A DNA stretch of 40,570 nt, taken from Desulfosarcina sp. Lineage in GTDB: Bacteria; Desulfobacterota; Desulfobacteria; Desulfobacterales; JAFDCJ01. The stretch's first letter is position 1. Every line of letters starts with the position of its first letter. The DNA lies in assembly GCA_029288035.1 (NCBI GenBank), contig JARFPZ010000008.1, positions 1-40,570 on the forward strand, in the 5' to 3' direction. Shown in pieces: positions 19,728 through 28,259 of this stretch. The translations under genes were made by a program, and so were the position numbers. The notes under the pieces were generated by a model. The model worked only from the letters and a program-made list of their open reading frames with translations, did no database searches and was not told the DNA's origin.

Positions 19728-20780
19728 ATGCTCTTCGCGAAAAATAAGACTTTGATGGGCCTATCCCGTACTTGCGGGTGAGCGGCCAAAATCGGTCCGA
19801 CGGATCTGTCGGCAGCATTGAAGGGACTTGAAGTATCCGGAGACGAGAATTTATTGGTGGGGTATGAAACCAGCGATGACGCTGCAGTCTATCGCCTGAC
19901 CCCGGAAATTGCTTTTATCAGCACGGTGGATTATATTACACCACCGGTGGACGATCCCTACTGGTTCGGGCAGATTGCCGCCGCTAATTCGCTTTCCGAT
20001 GTCTATGCCATGGGGGGCAAACCGCTGACGGCTTTAAATCTGGTGATGTTTCCATCCAAGAAGCTGGATATGGGGTTGTTGAAGGATATTTTGCACGGCG
20101 CCAGTGACAAAATCAGAGAAGCCGGCGCGTCGATGGCCGGTGGTCACTCCGTCGACGATAATGAACCCAAATTCGGTCTGGCGGTTACGGGACGTGTTCA
20201 TCCCGACCGCATCCTGACGAATCGTGGCTGCCAGGCGGGAGATGCCCTGATACTTACCAAGCCGCTGGGGACGGGTGTCCTTTTCAACGCCGGAAGATCC
20301 GGCAAACTCCCTTATCCCGATCTTGAAGCCATCTTACCCCTGGTGGCCGGCCTGAACGCAAAAGCGATCGAGACGGCGCTAAATTATAAGGTTCATGCCT
20401 GCACGGATATCACCGGATTCGGTATTATGGGTCACGCCTTTGAGATGGCGCGAGGCAGCGGTGTGCAAATTGAGCTGGACTATGCGGCCCTGCCGTTTTA
20501 CCCAAATGCATTTAAGATGTATCAGCGGGGAGAGACCACCGGCAGCAATCCGGCCAATCGAAAGCTGGTGGAAAATTCTTGGGAGATGGTTCACGGCAAA
20601 ACCCTGGCGGAAGAAGAACTTTTGTTTGATCCCCAGACTTCCGGAGGACTTTTGCTGTCTCTACCGGCTACCGAGGCCGATAGTTTATTGACGGCATTGA
20701 AGGAAGTCGGCATTGACACCGCTGCCAGGGTAGGGAAGGTGGTTGGTGATGGGACGTCTTTTGTCAGAGTGCTCACTTAA
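19728..20780 (+). CDS. selD: selenide, water dikinase SelD, selenocysteine-containing (TGA at 19779-19781)
   Basis: ATG at 19728 after AAAGGAA; MLFAKNKTLMGLSRTCG-U-AAKIGPTDLSAALKGLEVSGDENLLVGYETSDDAAVYRL... The TGA aligns with the catalytic Cys/Sec position. The ORF track starts only at 19818. Confidence 0.95.
19797..19812 (+). promoter_or_regulatory. bacterial SECIS-like stem-loop
   Basis: CCGAC-GGATCT-GTCGG: perfect 5-bp stem, 6-nt loop starting GG, beginning 16 nt after the UGA. Confidence 0.7.
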
Positions 20781-20840
20781 GTAATAGGCTGAAAATAAAC
20801 CGGCCGGCCCTCCGCCGACGATATTGACATCGTAATTCAT
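20685..20840 (-). pseudogene. N-terminal stub of an FAD/NAD(P)-binding oxidoreductase
   Basis: Minus strand from 20840: MNYDVNIVGGGPAGLFSAYYLSEHSDKRRPITNHLPYPGSGVNADFLQCRQ*; Rossmann GGGPAGL motif, then sequence antisense to selD. Start overlaps the stop of the upstream gene (ATGA). Confidence 0.75.
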
Positions 20841-21481
20841 ATTTTATCCAGTTCCTTGCTTATGTCCGAATTTTGTTTGTAAACGAATCGAATTCTTTGA
20901 AGGGCCGTGTAGTTGGACAGAACGGCGACGAGCCAAATAGCAATTTTAAATACAGTGATGTGAATTAGTGCTCCCAGCCCGATCAGCACGATACGTTCGG
21001 GACGTTGCATAAACCCCAGTTTGGCTTCAAATCCCAGGCTTTCAGCGCGTGCACGTGTGTAACTGACCATGAACGATCCGCACAGGGCCAGAAAGGTGCC
21101 CGCTGCCGTGCTGTAATCTTCAAAAAGGATAAAGTAGGCACCGATTCCCAGATACATTATAAATTCAGCGTAACGATCGACGGCGGAATCCAATAGGGCA
21201 CCAAACCGCGAAGCCCGGCCGGAAGTTCTTGCTATCGACCCGTCCAGCGTGTCGCAGAAACCCCCTAACAACGTCAATATGCCTGCCAGCCGCAAATACC
21301 CCATCACAAAGGCTGCCGCGCCAAACAGCGTTATGACGACACCTGCAATGGTAACGGCGTTGGGACTTAACCCCCATTTTGAACAGCGGTTGACTAAGGG
21401 CAGCAGCGAATTTGTGAAGCGGTCTTGCAGCATCTGCGGTATTAGCCGTCGGTTCGAATAAGCCACTTTTGCGCCCCTCAA
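20837..21481 (-). CDS. CDP-alcohol phosphatidyltransferase family protein
   Basis: GFCDTLDGSIARTSGRASRFGALLDSAVDRYAE: CDP-alcohol phosphotransferase motif DG(x)2AR(x)8G(x)3D(x)3D. Confidence 0.93.
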   Translation of the reverse strand: MRGAKVAYSNRRLIPQMLQDRFTNSLLPLVNRCSKWGLSPNAVTIAGVVITLFGAAAFVMGYLRLAGILTLLGGFCDTLDGSIARTSGRASRFGALLDSAVDRYAEFIMYLGIGAYFILFEDYSTAAGTFLALCGSFMVSYTRARAESLGFEAKLGFMQRPERIVLIGLGALIHITVFKIAIWLVAVLSNYTALQRIRFVYKQNSDISKELDKI

Positions 21482-21670
21482 TTGGATTGTTCTATCCCGC
21501 TATGAAAATTTTACCTCCGACCCACAGGCATAGTATCATAATTTTAACCCGGAAAGAAAGTCTGCTTTTGTGAAGAAATGAGGGGATGACGACCGGTTTT
21601 TTTATCAATGAGGGATTCTGCCCGAAGGATTTTTTACCCGGTTTCTTCTCGGATATTGGGACGGTTGTTA

Positions 21671-21697
21671 ATCGCCCATGAAACCATCATGGGCGAT
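21671..21697 (-). terminator. hairpin downstream of the Zn-ADH gene
   Basis: ATCGCCCATGA-aacca-TCATGGGCGAT perfect 11-bp stem; no strong U tract. Confidence 0.5.
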
Positions 21698-21718
21698 ATA
21701 TTGTCTATCTGGGCTTAT

Positions 21719-22873
21719 CTAAGGTTTTACCATTATTTTTCCGTCACTGCGATCGGTGGATTTTGCGATGGCATCCACGGCGTTAGCCAGGGAATAGCGG
21801 GCGGAGATAATGGGACTTAAATCCAACCGGCCGGCGGCTACCAGGCGGATAACGTTGGGAAAGGTCTCATGCCCCGAATGTCCCTGGGCGCCGAAGAATT
21901 GTGAGCGGCGTACCTGGAAAGTTTCGAGGTACATGGGTACCCGTTGGGCTGCGCGTCCGATCTGAATGATTTTGCCGTTGATCGCCAGGGATTTTTCCAT
22001 TTCGGGAACGACCAGATGCGGCGCACCGGCGGCTTCGACGTGGAAATCAAACCCTTCACCGTTGCTCAGTTCCATCAAGACTTCATGGGGAGTGACCTGG
22101 GTGGGATCGTAAACGTAATCGGCGCCGACCTGCCCGGCCAACGCACGGCGATTGGGAGATAATTCAAAAGCGGCGATGGTTCCGGCCCCGGCGGCTTTGG
22201 CCAGTCCGATGGCGGCCAGTCCGATGGATCCGGCGCCGAAAACGGAGACGTAATGTCCGGGACGAAACCCCCCGCCCCGCTCGAACATACCGTTGTAGGC
22301 CACGCAGGTCGGTTCGGTCAGAGCGCCCACTTCATAAGCCTTTTCCTCGTCACCAAACCGCTCGGCCACCGCATCGATCTTCCAGCAGAACTTCTCGTCG
22401 ATGGCGATAAAATTGGCAAAGGCTCCCGGGATCGTAAAACCGATTTCCTCGAGGTTGAGGCAGTGGTTGGGATACCCATTGCGGCAGGGGATGCATCGGC
22501 CGCACCAGATCATCTCTTCGGCGGTGATCATGTCGCCTTCTTTAAGGAGAGTGACCTCCTTCCCCACTTCAACCACTTTGCCCGAGAACTCATGGCCCAG
22601 GATGGTGGGGAATTTGGTCAGGCCGGGATATAGGATATAGTCGTCCTCGTCCGTTTCATAAAAGTGCATATCCGAGCCGCACACACCGCAGGCCTTTACT
22701 TCAATCAGCACTTCCTTGGGACCCGGAGTACAATCCGGCCAGGACCGAACCTCCAACTTGGGTCCTTTCCAGACCTGACATCCGCTGATGGCCTTACCCG
22801 TTTCCTTTTCCCAATCCGAGAGTTTATACTCAGATTTGGGCTCCCACTTGGCGTCTAAGACTAAGCTTTTCAT
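21719..22873 (-). CDS. zinc-dependent medium-chain dehydrogenase, scyllo-inosose 3-dehydrogenase-like
   Basis: KACGVCGSDMHFYETDEDDY, GHEFSGKVVEVGKEV, CGRCIPCRNGYPNHC; N-terminal extension as in IolM-type dehydrogenases. Substrate inferred. Confidence 0.8.
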   Translation of the reverse strand: MKSLVLDAKWEPKSEYKLSDWEKETGKAISGCQVWKGPKLEVRSWPDCTPGPKEVLIEVKACGVCGSDMHFYETDEDDYILYPGLTKFPTILGHEFSGKVVEVGKEVTLLKEGDMITAEEMIWCGRCIPCRNGYPNHCLNLEEIGFTIPGAFANFIAIDEKFCWKIDAVAERFGDEEKAYEVGALTEPTCVAYNGMFERGGGFRPGHYVSVFGAGSIGLAAIGLAKAAGAGTIAAFELSPNRRALAGQVGADYVYDPTQVTPHEVLMELSNGEGFDFHVEAAGAPHLVVPEMEKSLAINGKIIQIGRAAQRVPMYLETFQVRRSQFFGAQGHSGHETFPNVIRLVAAGRLDLSPIISARYSLANAVDAIAKSTDRSDGKIMVKP

Positions 22874-23019
22874 GAACCTTTCCTTTCTATCTAATTGTGA
22901 TGGATCGTTTCGATAACGTAGAAAATTTGACTATACATAACCGCTAAAACCCTGTCAACAAAGACCTATGGTCAAACTTGTATTTAAAATTAAATCATGA
23001 TTTTCACCAGTCCAGTTGC

Positions 23020-24114
23020 CTACTGCACCTCCTCGTAGGGTAAAATATGCAGGCTTTTTTCCTGAAAATTTATCGTCACTTCCTCACCCGCTTTAAAAAC
23101 CATATGCTCCTGAGGATTGGCAATTTCCACGGTGATAATATTTTTTTCAATCTCAACCTCATACACCATCTGTGAACCCAGGTAAACTGCTTCTTGAACG
23201 GTGCCGGTAAGGGTGTCCGGCATTTTGGGTATCAGCTTTACAGATTCCGGCCGAACGACCAGAAGCACGCGTTGCCCTTCTGAAAAGGAACCCTTTTGCA
23301 CAACAACCTGAAATTTCTTGCCCAATATGTCGAGTACAATTTCATCATTGGAGGGCATGCTTCCAACCCGACCTTCCAGAAAGTTGGCCTTGCCAATAAA
23401 ATCAGCCACGAAACGGTTTGCCGGTTTGGCATAAATTGCCTGGGGGCTTCCAATCTGCATGATTTTTCCTTGATGCATGATAACCACCCGATCAGATAGG
23501 GTCATGGCCTCCTCCTGATCATGGGTCACATAGACCGATGTTATTCCCACCCGCTGCTGCAGCTTGCGAATCTCCAGCCGGGTGGACACCCGCAGCTTGG
23601 CGTCAAGGTTGGAAAGCGGCTCATCGAGCAGAAGCACCTTGGGCTCCATTACCAGAGATCTGGCCAGACTGACGCGTTGCTGCTGGCCTCCTGAAAGCTG
23701 AGCCGGAGCGCGTTCGGCCAGTCCCTCCAGGCCAACAAGCTGCATGATGTTCTCGACCTGCTCACGAATGCTATGAGCTGAGCGCCGCCGTATCTTCAGT
23801 CCATAGGCGATGTTCTCAAACACCGTCAAATGCGGGAAGAGGGCATAGTTTTGGAATACCATGGTGGTGGGTCGCTGGTTGGGTGGCGTCGTACTGACAT
23901 CTTCACCATCAATACGTATTTCACCGGATGTGGGAAGCTCAAAACCGGAAATCATCCTGAGGGTCGTTGTCTTTCCACAACCGGATGGTCCCAAAAGCGT
24001 CACCAACTCCCCTTCTTGGACGTCAATGTTTACATTGTCAACGGCCGTAAAGGCAGCTTCACCCGTGCCAAATACTTTAACAAGGTGTTTAAGAACAAGA
24101 TAGTCTTGCCGCAT
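23020..24114 (-). CDS. ABC transporter ATP-binding protein (FbpC/AfuC/PotA type)
   Basis: LLGPSGCGKTTTLRMISGFE, QLSGGQQQRVSLARSLVMEPKVLLLDEPLSNLDAKLR, C-terminal TOBE-like region. Confidence 0.95.
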   Translation of the reverse strand: MRQDYLVLKHLVKVFGTGEAAFTAVDNVNIDVQEGELVTLLGPSGCGKTTTLRMISGFELPTSGEIRIDGEDVSTTPPNQRPTTMVFQNYALFPHLTVFENIAYGLKIRRRSAHSIREQVENIMQLVGLEGLAERAPAQLSGGQQQRVSLARSLVMEPKVLLLDEPLSNLDAKLRVSTRLEIRKLQQRVGITSVYVTHDQEEAMTLSDRVVIMHQGKIMQIGSPQAIYAKPANRFVADFIGKANFLEGRVGSMPSNDEIVLDILGKKFQVVVQKGSFSEGQRVLLVVRPESVKLIPKMPDTLTGTVQEAVYLGSQMVYEVEIEKNIITVEIANPQEHMVFKAGEEVTINFQEKSLHILPYEEVQ

Positions 24115-24128
24115 CCCATAACCTCTGT

Positions 24129-25838
24129 TTAATTAACAATACTTACGGTTCTCGCCCCTTTACCAATACGGCTCACAACGAGCTGAATAACGCTAAGTGC
24201 TATGAGAACAATGACAATCAGCAGAAGGCTCATGGCCGCTGCCTGGGCATACTGACTGTTGTCCACAAAACCCAGGATGGCCACCGTAATCAGATTCCAT
24301 TTACCCGACACAACAAAGATAATCGCACTGATGGCGGTCATCGCTTTGACGAAACTAAAGGCCAGGCCTGAAAAAAAGGCCGGTGCGATCATCGGTAGGG
24401 TTATTTTCCTGAAGGTTTTATTGCTGTCGGCACCCAGGTCCGTGGAAGCTTCCTCAATCGACGGATCGATCTGTTGAAGGGCGGCAATGCCCGACCGTAT
24501 GCCAACCGGCATGTTTCTGAATATCAGCAGTGTAATAATGATCCAGGCAGTTCCGGTCAGTACAAATGGAAACAGGGCGGACCTCTGGTTAAAGGCCAGG
24601 ATATATCCGATGCCCACAACCGTACCTGGAACAGCAAAGGTCAGCATGGACACAAACTCCATCAATCCGCGTCCGATAAATTTCTTGCGGATGACCAGAA
24701 AAGCGATAAACATCCCCAACACACCGGTTAGCGGTGTCGCCAGCGTTGAAAGGGCCAAAGAATCAACAATGTAATCCTTGCCCACCTGGAACATCTCCAC
24801 ATAATTACGGAGCGTGAGGGTCGCATCCACTCCCCAGAGGGTTTGAAAAGAGCCCCAGATAACCATGCCATAAAAGAGAAACACAATTCCGGCAAACAAG
24901 AAACAGAGGCTGTAGGCCGGCAGCTTGATATACCATTCCAGCCGCTTAATGGTTGCACCGGTGGGCTGTCCGGTAACCGTGACATATGATTTTCTTGCGA
25001 CCCAGTACTTTTGAAGAAAAAAGGCGGTTACCGTGGGTATGAGCAGGAGAATCGCCAGGGTAGACCCCCTGGAGATGTCATACATGCCGGTAATCTGTAA
25101 AAACGCCTGTACGGAAAGGACCCTAAAATCTCCGGATAAAACCATGGGATTGCCGAAATCGGCCATGGATTCGATAAACACCAGAAGCCAGGCACTGGCA
25201 ATACCGGGAATGGCCAGTGGCAGGGTTACGGTGGCAAAGACCCTCGCCCTGGAGGCTCCCAGATCCATAGCTGCTTCTTCCAGGGCAGGATCGATGGCCT
25301 GCAGAACGCCATAGAGCACCAGAAAAGCGATGGGACCATAAGCGATGGTTTCTACCAGCACTAATCCTCCCAGCCCATATATCGAGTATTCACCGATAAT
25401 CTGACTGACGATGGGGTTGAGGCTACCTGATCTTCCAAAAAGCAGAATTGCTGCCAAGGCAACGACAAAGGGCGGCGAGATAATGGGCAATGTTGCCGTC
25501 ATTCGGAAGAAACGCTTAAATGGTAAGGGTGTCCGCGTAATGGCGTAAGCGAAAGCAAAGCCCAGGATGGTTCCCGCTGTCGCTGCACATACCCCCAGGA
25601 TCATGCTGTTAATAAATGGCTGAAAATAATACCTTTTTGAGAAAATTGCCAGATAGTTCGAGAGGTCAAATTGTTTATCGACAATCAAGCTGGTCTTAAA
25701 AACCATGTATAAAGGAAAGAGCACGAAGATCAATAAAAAGTAGAAAATAGCTATGATGAACACCAGCAGCAATGGCTCTTTCCATAGCAGCCGTAAATTT
25801 CCGACGATCTCCTGCCTTTTTCTGCTTGTCTTGATCAT
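24129..25838 (-). CDS. fused ABC transporter permease (FbpB/AfuB type)
   Basis: 569-aa multi-spanning protein with two EEA-type loops (DPALEEAAMDLGASRARVF and DPSIEEASTDLGADSNKTF). Confidence 0.93.
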   Translation of the reverse strand: MIKTSRKRQEIVGNLRLLWKEPLLLVFIIAIFYFLLIFVLFPLYMVFKTSLIVDKQFDLSNYLAIFSKRYYFQPFINSMILGVCAATAGTILGFAFAYAITRTPLPFKRFFRMTATLPIISPPFVVALAAILLFGRSGSLNPIVSQIIGEYSIYGLGGLVLVETIAYGPIAFLVLYGVLQAIDPALEEAAMDLGASRARVFATVTLPLAIPGIASAWLLVFIESMADFGNPMVLSGDFRVLSVQAFLQITGMYDISRGSTLAILLLIPTVTAFFLQKYWVARKSYVTVTGQPTGATIKRLEWYIKLPAYSLCFLFAGIVFLFYGMVIWGSFQTLWGVDATLTLRNYVEMFQVGKDYIVDSLALSTLATPLTGVLGMFIAFLVIRKKFIGRGLMEFVSMLTFAVPGTVVGIGYILAFNQRSALFPFVLTGTAWIIITLLIFRNMPVGIRSGIAALQQIDPSIEEASTDLGADSNKTFRKITLPMIAPAFFSGLAFSFVKAMTAISAIIFVVSGKWNLITVAILGFVDNSQYAQAAAMSLLLIVIVLIALSVIQLVVSRIGKGARTVSIVN

Positions 25839-25962
25839 GATATGGTCGCAAAAAACTCAAATATTAAATGGAACTATAACTTACTTACCAGCCATTTAGG
25901 TGCTATCAGCGAAACCCAACAAAAGTTTTGACATACTCCACTCGTTAGGTAAAAACAAAAAA

Positions 25963-25993
25963 TCCCTGCCGCTGGATGAACCAGTAGCAGGGA
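25963..25993 (-). terminator. Rho-independent terminator after the substrate-binding protein gene
   Basis: TCCCTGCCGCTGG-atgaa-CCAGTAGCAGGGA; minus strand continues into TTTTTTGTTTTT. Confidence 0.8.
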
Positions 25994-26017
25994 CTATTTC
26001 TGATGAAACCTTTTCAT

Positions 26018-27022
26018 TTATTTGCCGATTCGGTCTCGCCAGGCTTTGACCATCTCACCCTTGTTCTGGCCGGCCCAGATGTGATTGTACTCGATCAACT
26101 TAACCTGATCCAGGGTGACGGAACCTTCGGCCACTGTCGCTTTGGGGTTCACAGGCAAACGGTTATACTTCTGAAAAAGATTCTGGGCTTTTTTGGTGAA
26201 GCACCAGTCGATAAATTGTTTACCCAGTTCCGGTTCAGGACCTCCCTTGATGAGAGACAGGCCACCGATTTCATAGCCGGTGCCTTCTTTGGGAAAGGTC
26301 ATAACCACCGGGTAGCCCTTGTTGACGCCTTTGGCAAGAATGTCATGCGAAAACGATATTCCCACGGCGACTTCTCCCAACCCGACCATGGGGATGCAGC
26401 CGGTACCCGATTTGGTATACTGATGAATGCTTTGCTTGTCGAATTTTTCCCACCAATCCAGCGTTTTTTCAAGTCCGTGCATCTGAATCAGGGTCGCATA
26501 GGTTGTGTAGGCCGTACCGGAAGTATAGGGATAGGCCATGGCAACATTTTTAGCGAAGGCGGGATTGAGAAGATCATCCCAGGAGGTAGGGGCCTTGACT
26601 CCCTGTTTCTCTAAAAACTTGGTATTGCTAACAAACCCGATGGCGCCGGAATAAAATCCCGTCCAGGCCCAGTCTTCGGCATGCAGCGCGTCGGTCAATT
26701 CGAAATCTGTTTTGGGCTTGTAAGGGGCCAGCAATCCTTTTGAGGCGGCATTTATATGGGACGTATTGGATCCCGCATGCCATACCGTGGCCTGTGGGTT
26801 TGCGGCTTCGGCCTCAACCCTGGCCAAAACCTCACCGGAAGACATCCTGACCCAGACGACATCGATTCCTGTTTCCTTCTCAAATGCGTCGATATAATAC
26901 TTTGCTTCTTCCGTATCAAATGCGTCGTAAATATGAAGAACCTTTTCCGCTGCCTGGACAGCTGTAAACCCGCTAAAAACAAAAACTGCAACCAGCAGCA
27001 ACCTGAAAATCATTCTTTTCAT
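26018..27022 (-). CDS. ABC transporter substrate-binding protein (FbpA/AfuA type)
   Basis: Signal peptide MKRMIFRLLLVAVFVFSGFTAVQA; LHIYDAFDTEEAKYYIDAFEKETGIDVVWVRMSSGEVLARVEAE...; adjacent to cognate permease and ATPase. Confidence 0.9.
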   Translation of the reverse strand: MKRMIFRLLLVAVFVFSGFTAVQAAEKVLHIYDAFDTEEAKYYIDAFEKETGIDVVWVRMSSGEVLARVEAEAANPQATVWHAGSNTSHINAASKGLLAPYKPKTDFELTDALHAEDWAWTGFYSGAIGFVSNTKFLEKQGVKAPTSWDDLLNPAFAKNVAMAYPYTSGTAYTTYATLIQMHGLEKTLDWWEKFDKQSIHQYTKSGTGCIPMVGLGEVAVGISFSHDILAKGVNKGYPVVMTFPKEGTGYEIGGLSLIKGGPEPELGKQFIDWCFTKKAQNLFQKYNRLPVNPKATVAEGSVTLDQVKLIEYNHIWAGQNKGEMVKAWRDRIGK

Positions 27023-27335
27023 ACGAACCTCCTTTCTTGATAGATTTTTATAGGATCCCTGCTCCGAATGCCTGCGCTCCAGTATATATTGATCATTTGT
27101 GGTGTCAAGAATTTTAACAGTTTAAATTGATCGTGCCTGGAGATATTGACTATTTCTCAAGACAAGTATATTCTGCTGATATTCAGGTTGGCACCGCTCC
27201 TGGCAGGTTCAAACCAACCTATTTAAGATGATCGATTTTCAGGAATACATGCTGCTGCAGGAAGTCGCGTCCACTCTTTATCAGTGTCGTGGCCGGTACT
27301 GCTGGAAAATATTGATTGGAGCTGTGAGCTGAACC

Positions 27336-28232
27336 ATGTCCGAGAGTCTTAATGAAGGCGCGCTTGACTTGGTGTTGGTCGGAGCCGTATCCAAGGATGA
27401 GAACATATACATCGACCGGCATGAAAGCACCATCGGCGGAGCGGTCACCTACGGTGCATTTTCAGCCATACACTCGGGCAGTAAGGTCGGCGTCATCACA
27501 AAATTAGCGGAAGAAGATCAACATCTTCTCGATCAGTTTCATGATGCGCACATCCCGGTTTGGGCGTTACCCTCTAAAAGAACAACTTCCATCCGCAATG
27601 TCTACTATTCAAGTGACAAGGAGCGTCGCTCCTGCACCTGCCTGGCAGCAGTTGATGCGTTTTCCCCGGAGAATCTGCCCAATATAACCACCAAGATTAT
27701 TCATGCTGCGGCGTTGATCGATGGAGAAATTCCACTACGAACCCTTCAGTCCATGACCCGTATTGCAAAAGTAGGGCTGGATATCCAAGGTCTTCTGCGC
27801 GTCTGTCGAGATTCAAAATTAATTTTGGAAAAACCGGATGAAGCGACCCAGGCGCTAAAATCGGTCACCTATTTAAAAGCCGATGCGATGGAAGCCGAGA
27901 TTTTTACCGCCAAAACAGATCTGGCTGAAGCTGCTTTGGAAATGGCATCGATGGGTCCTTCAGAGGTGGTGATTTCTCACAACAAAGAACTTGTTCTGGC
28001 GTATCAAGGCAACATATACAAAGCGCCTTTGACCCCACGCACATTAAATGGTCGTACCGGAAGAGGCGATACGTTGTTTTGCAGTTATTTGGCCCGCCGA
28101 ACACAAGGCGACGGGCCATTCAAAGCGCTGCAATTTGCCGCAGCTTTGGTGTCATTGAAACTGGAAGCTCCGGGCCCCTTCCGAGGGAACCTGGAAGATG
28201 TAGTGCTGAAAATGAACGCACAGGAAGTATAA
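27336..28232 (+). CDS. PfkB-family carbohydrate kinase
   Basis: STIGGAVTYGAFSAIHSGSKVGVITKLAEED and C-terminal NGRTGRGDTLFCSYL (GxGD variant). Confidence 0.85.
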   Translation: MSESLNEGALDLVLVGAVSKDENIYIDRHESTIGGAVTYGAFSAIHSGSKVGVITKLAEEDQHLLDQFHDAHIPVWALPSKRTTSIRNVYYSSDKERRSCTCLAAVDAFSPENLPNITTKIIHAAALIDGEIPLRTLQSMTRIAKVGLDIQGLLRVCRDSKLILEKPDEATQALKSVTYLKADAMEAEIFTAKTDLAEAALEMASMGPSEVVISHNKELVLAYQGNIYKAPLTPRTLNGRTGRGDTLFCSYLARRTQGDGPFKALQFAAALVSLKLEAPGPFRGNLEDVVLKMNAQEV

Positions 28233-28259
28233 TTGTCTAATTCGGTCATTTTTCGATGC

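Noticed and set aside
19818-20780. SelD ORF starting at 19818 as given in the ORF track
   Set aside because: This start lacks the catalytic N-terminal segment; the upstream in-frame TGA is better explained as selenocysteine.
26003-26614. 203-aa plus-strand ORF opposite the substrate-binding protein gene
   Set aside because: Fully antisense to a convincing signal-peptide-bearing CDS.
27189-27206. Possible sigma-54 promoter (TGGCAC...TGGCA)
   Set aside because: GG-to-GC spacing is off by one from the -24/-12 consensus.
27188-27222. tRNA T-arm-like GGTTCAAACC
   Set aside because: No compatible acceptor stem, D-arm or anticodon arm around it.
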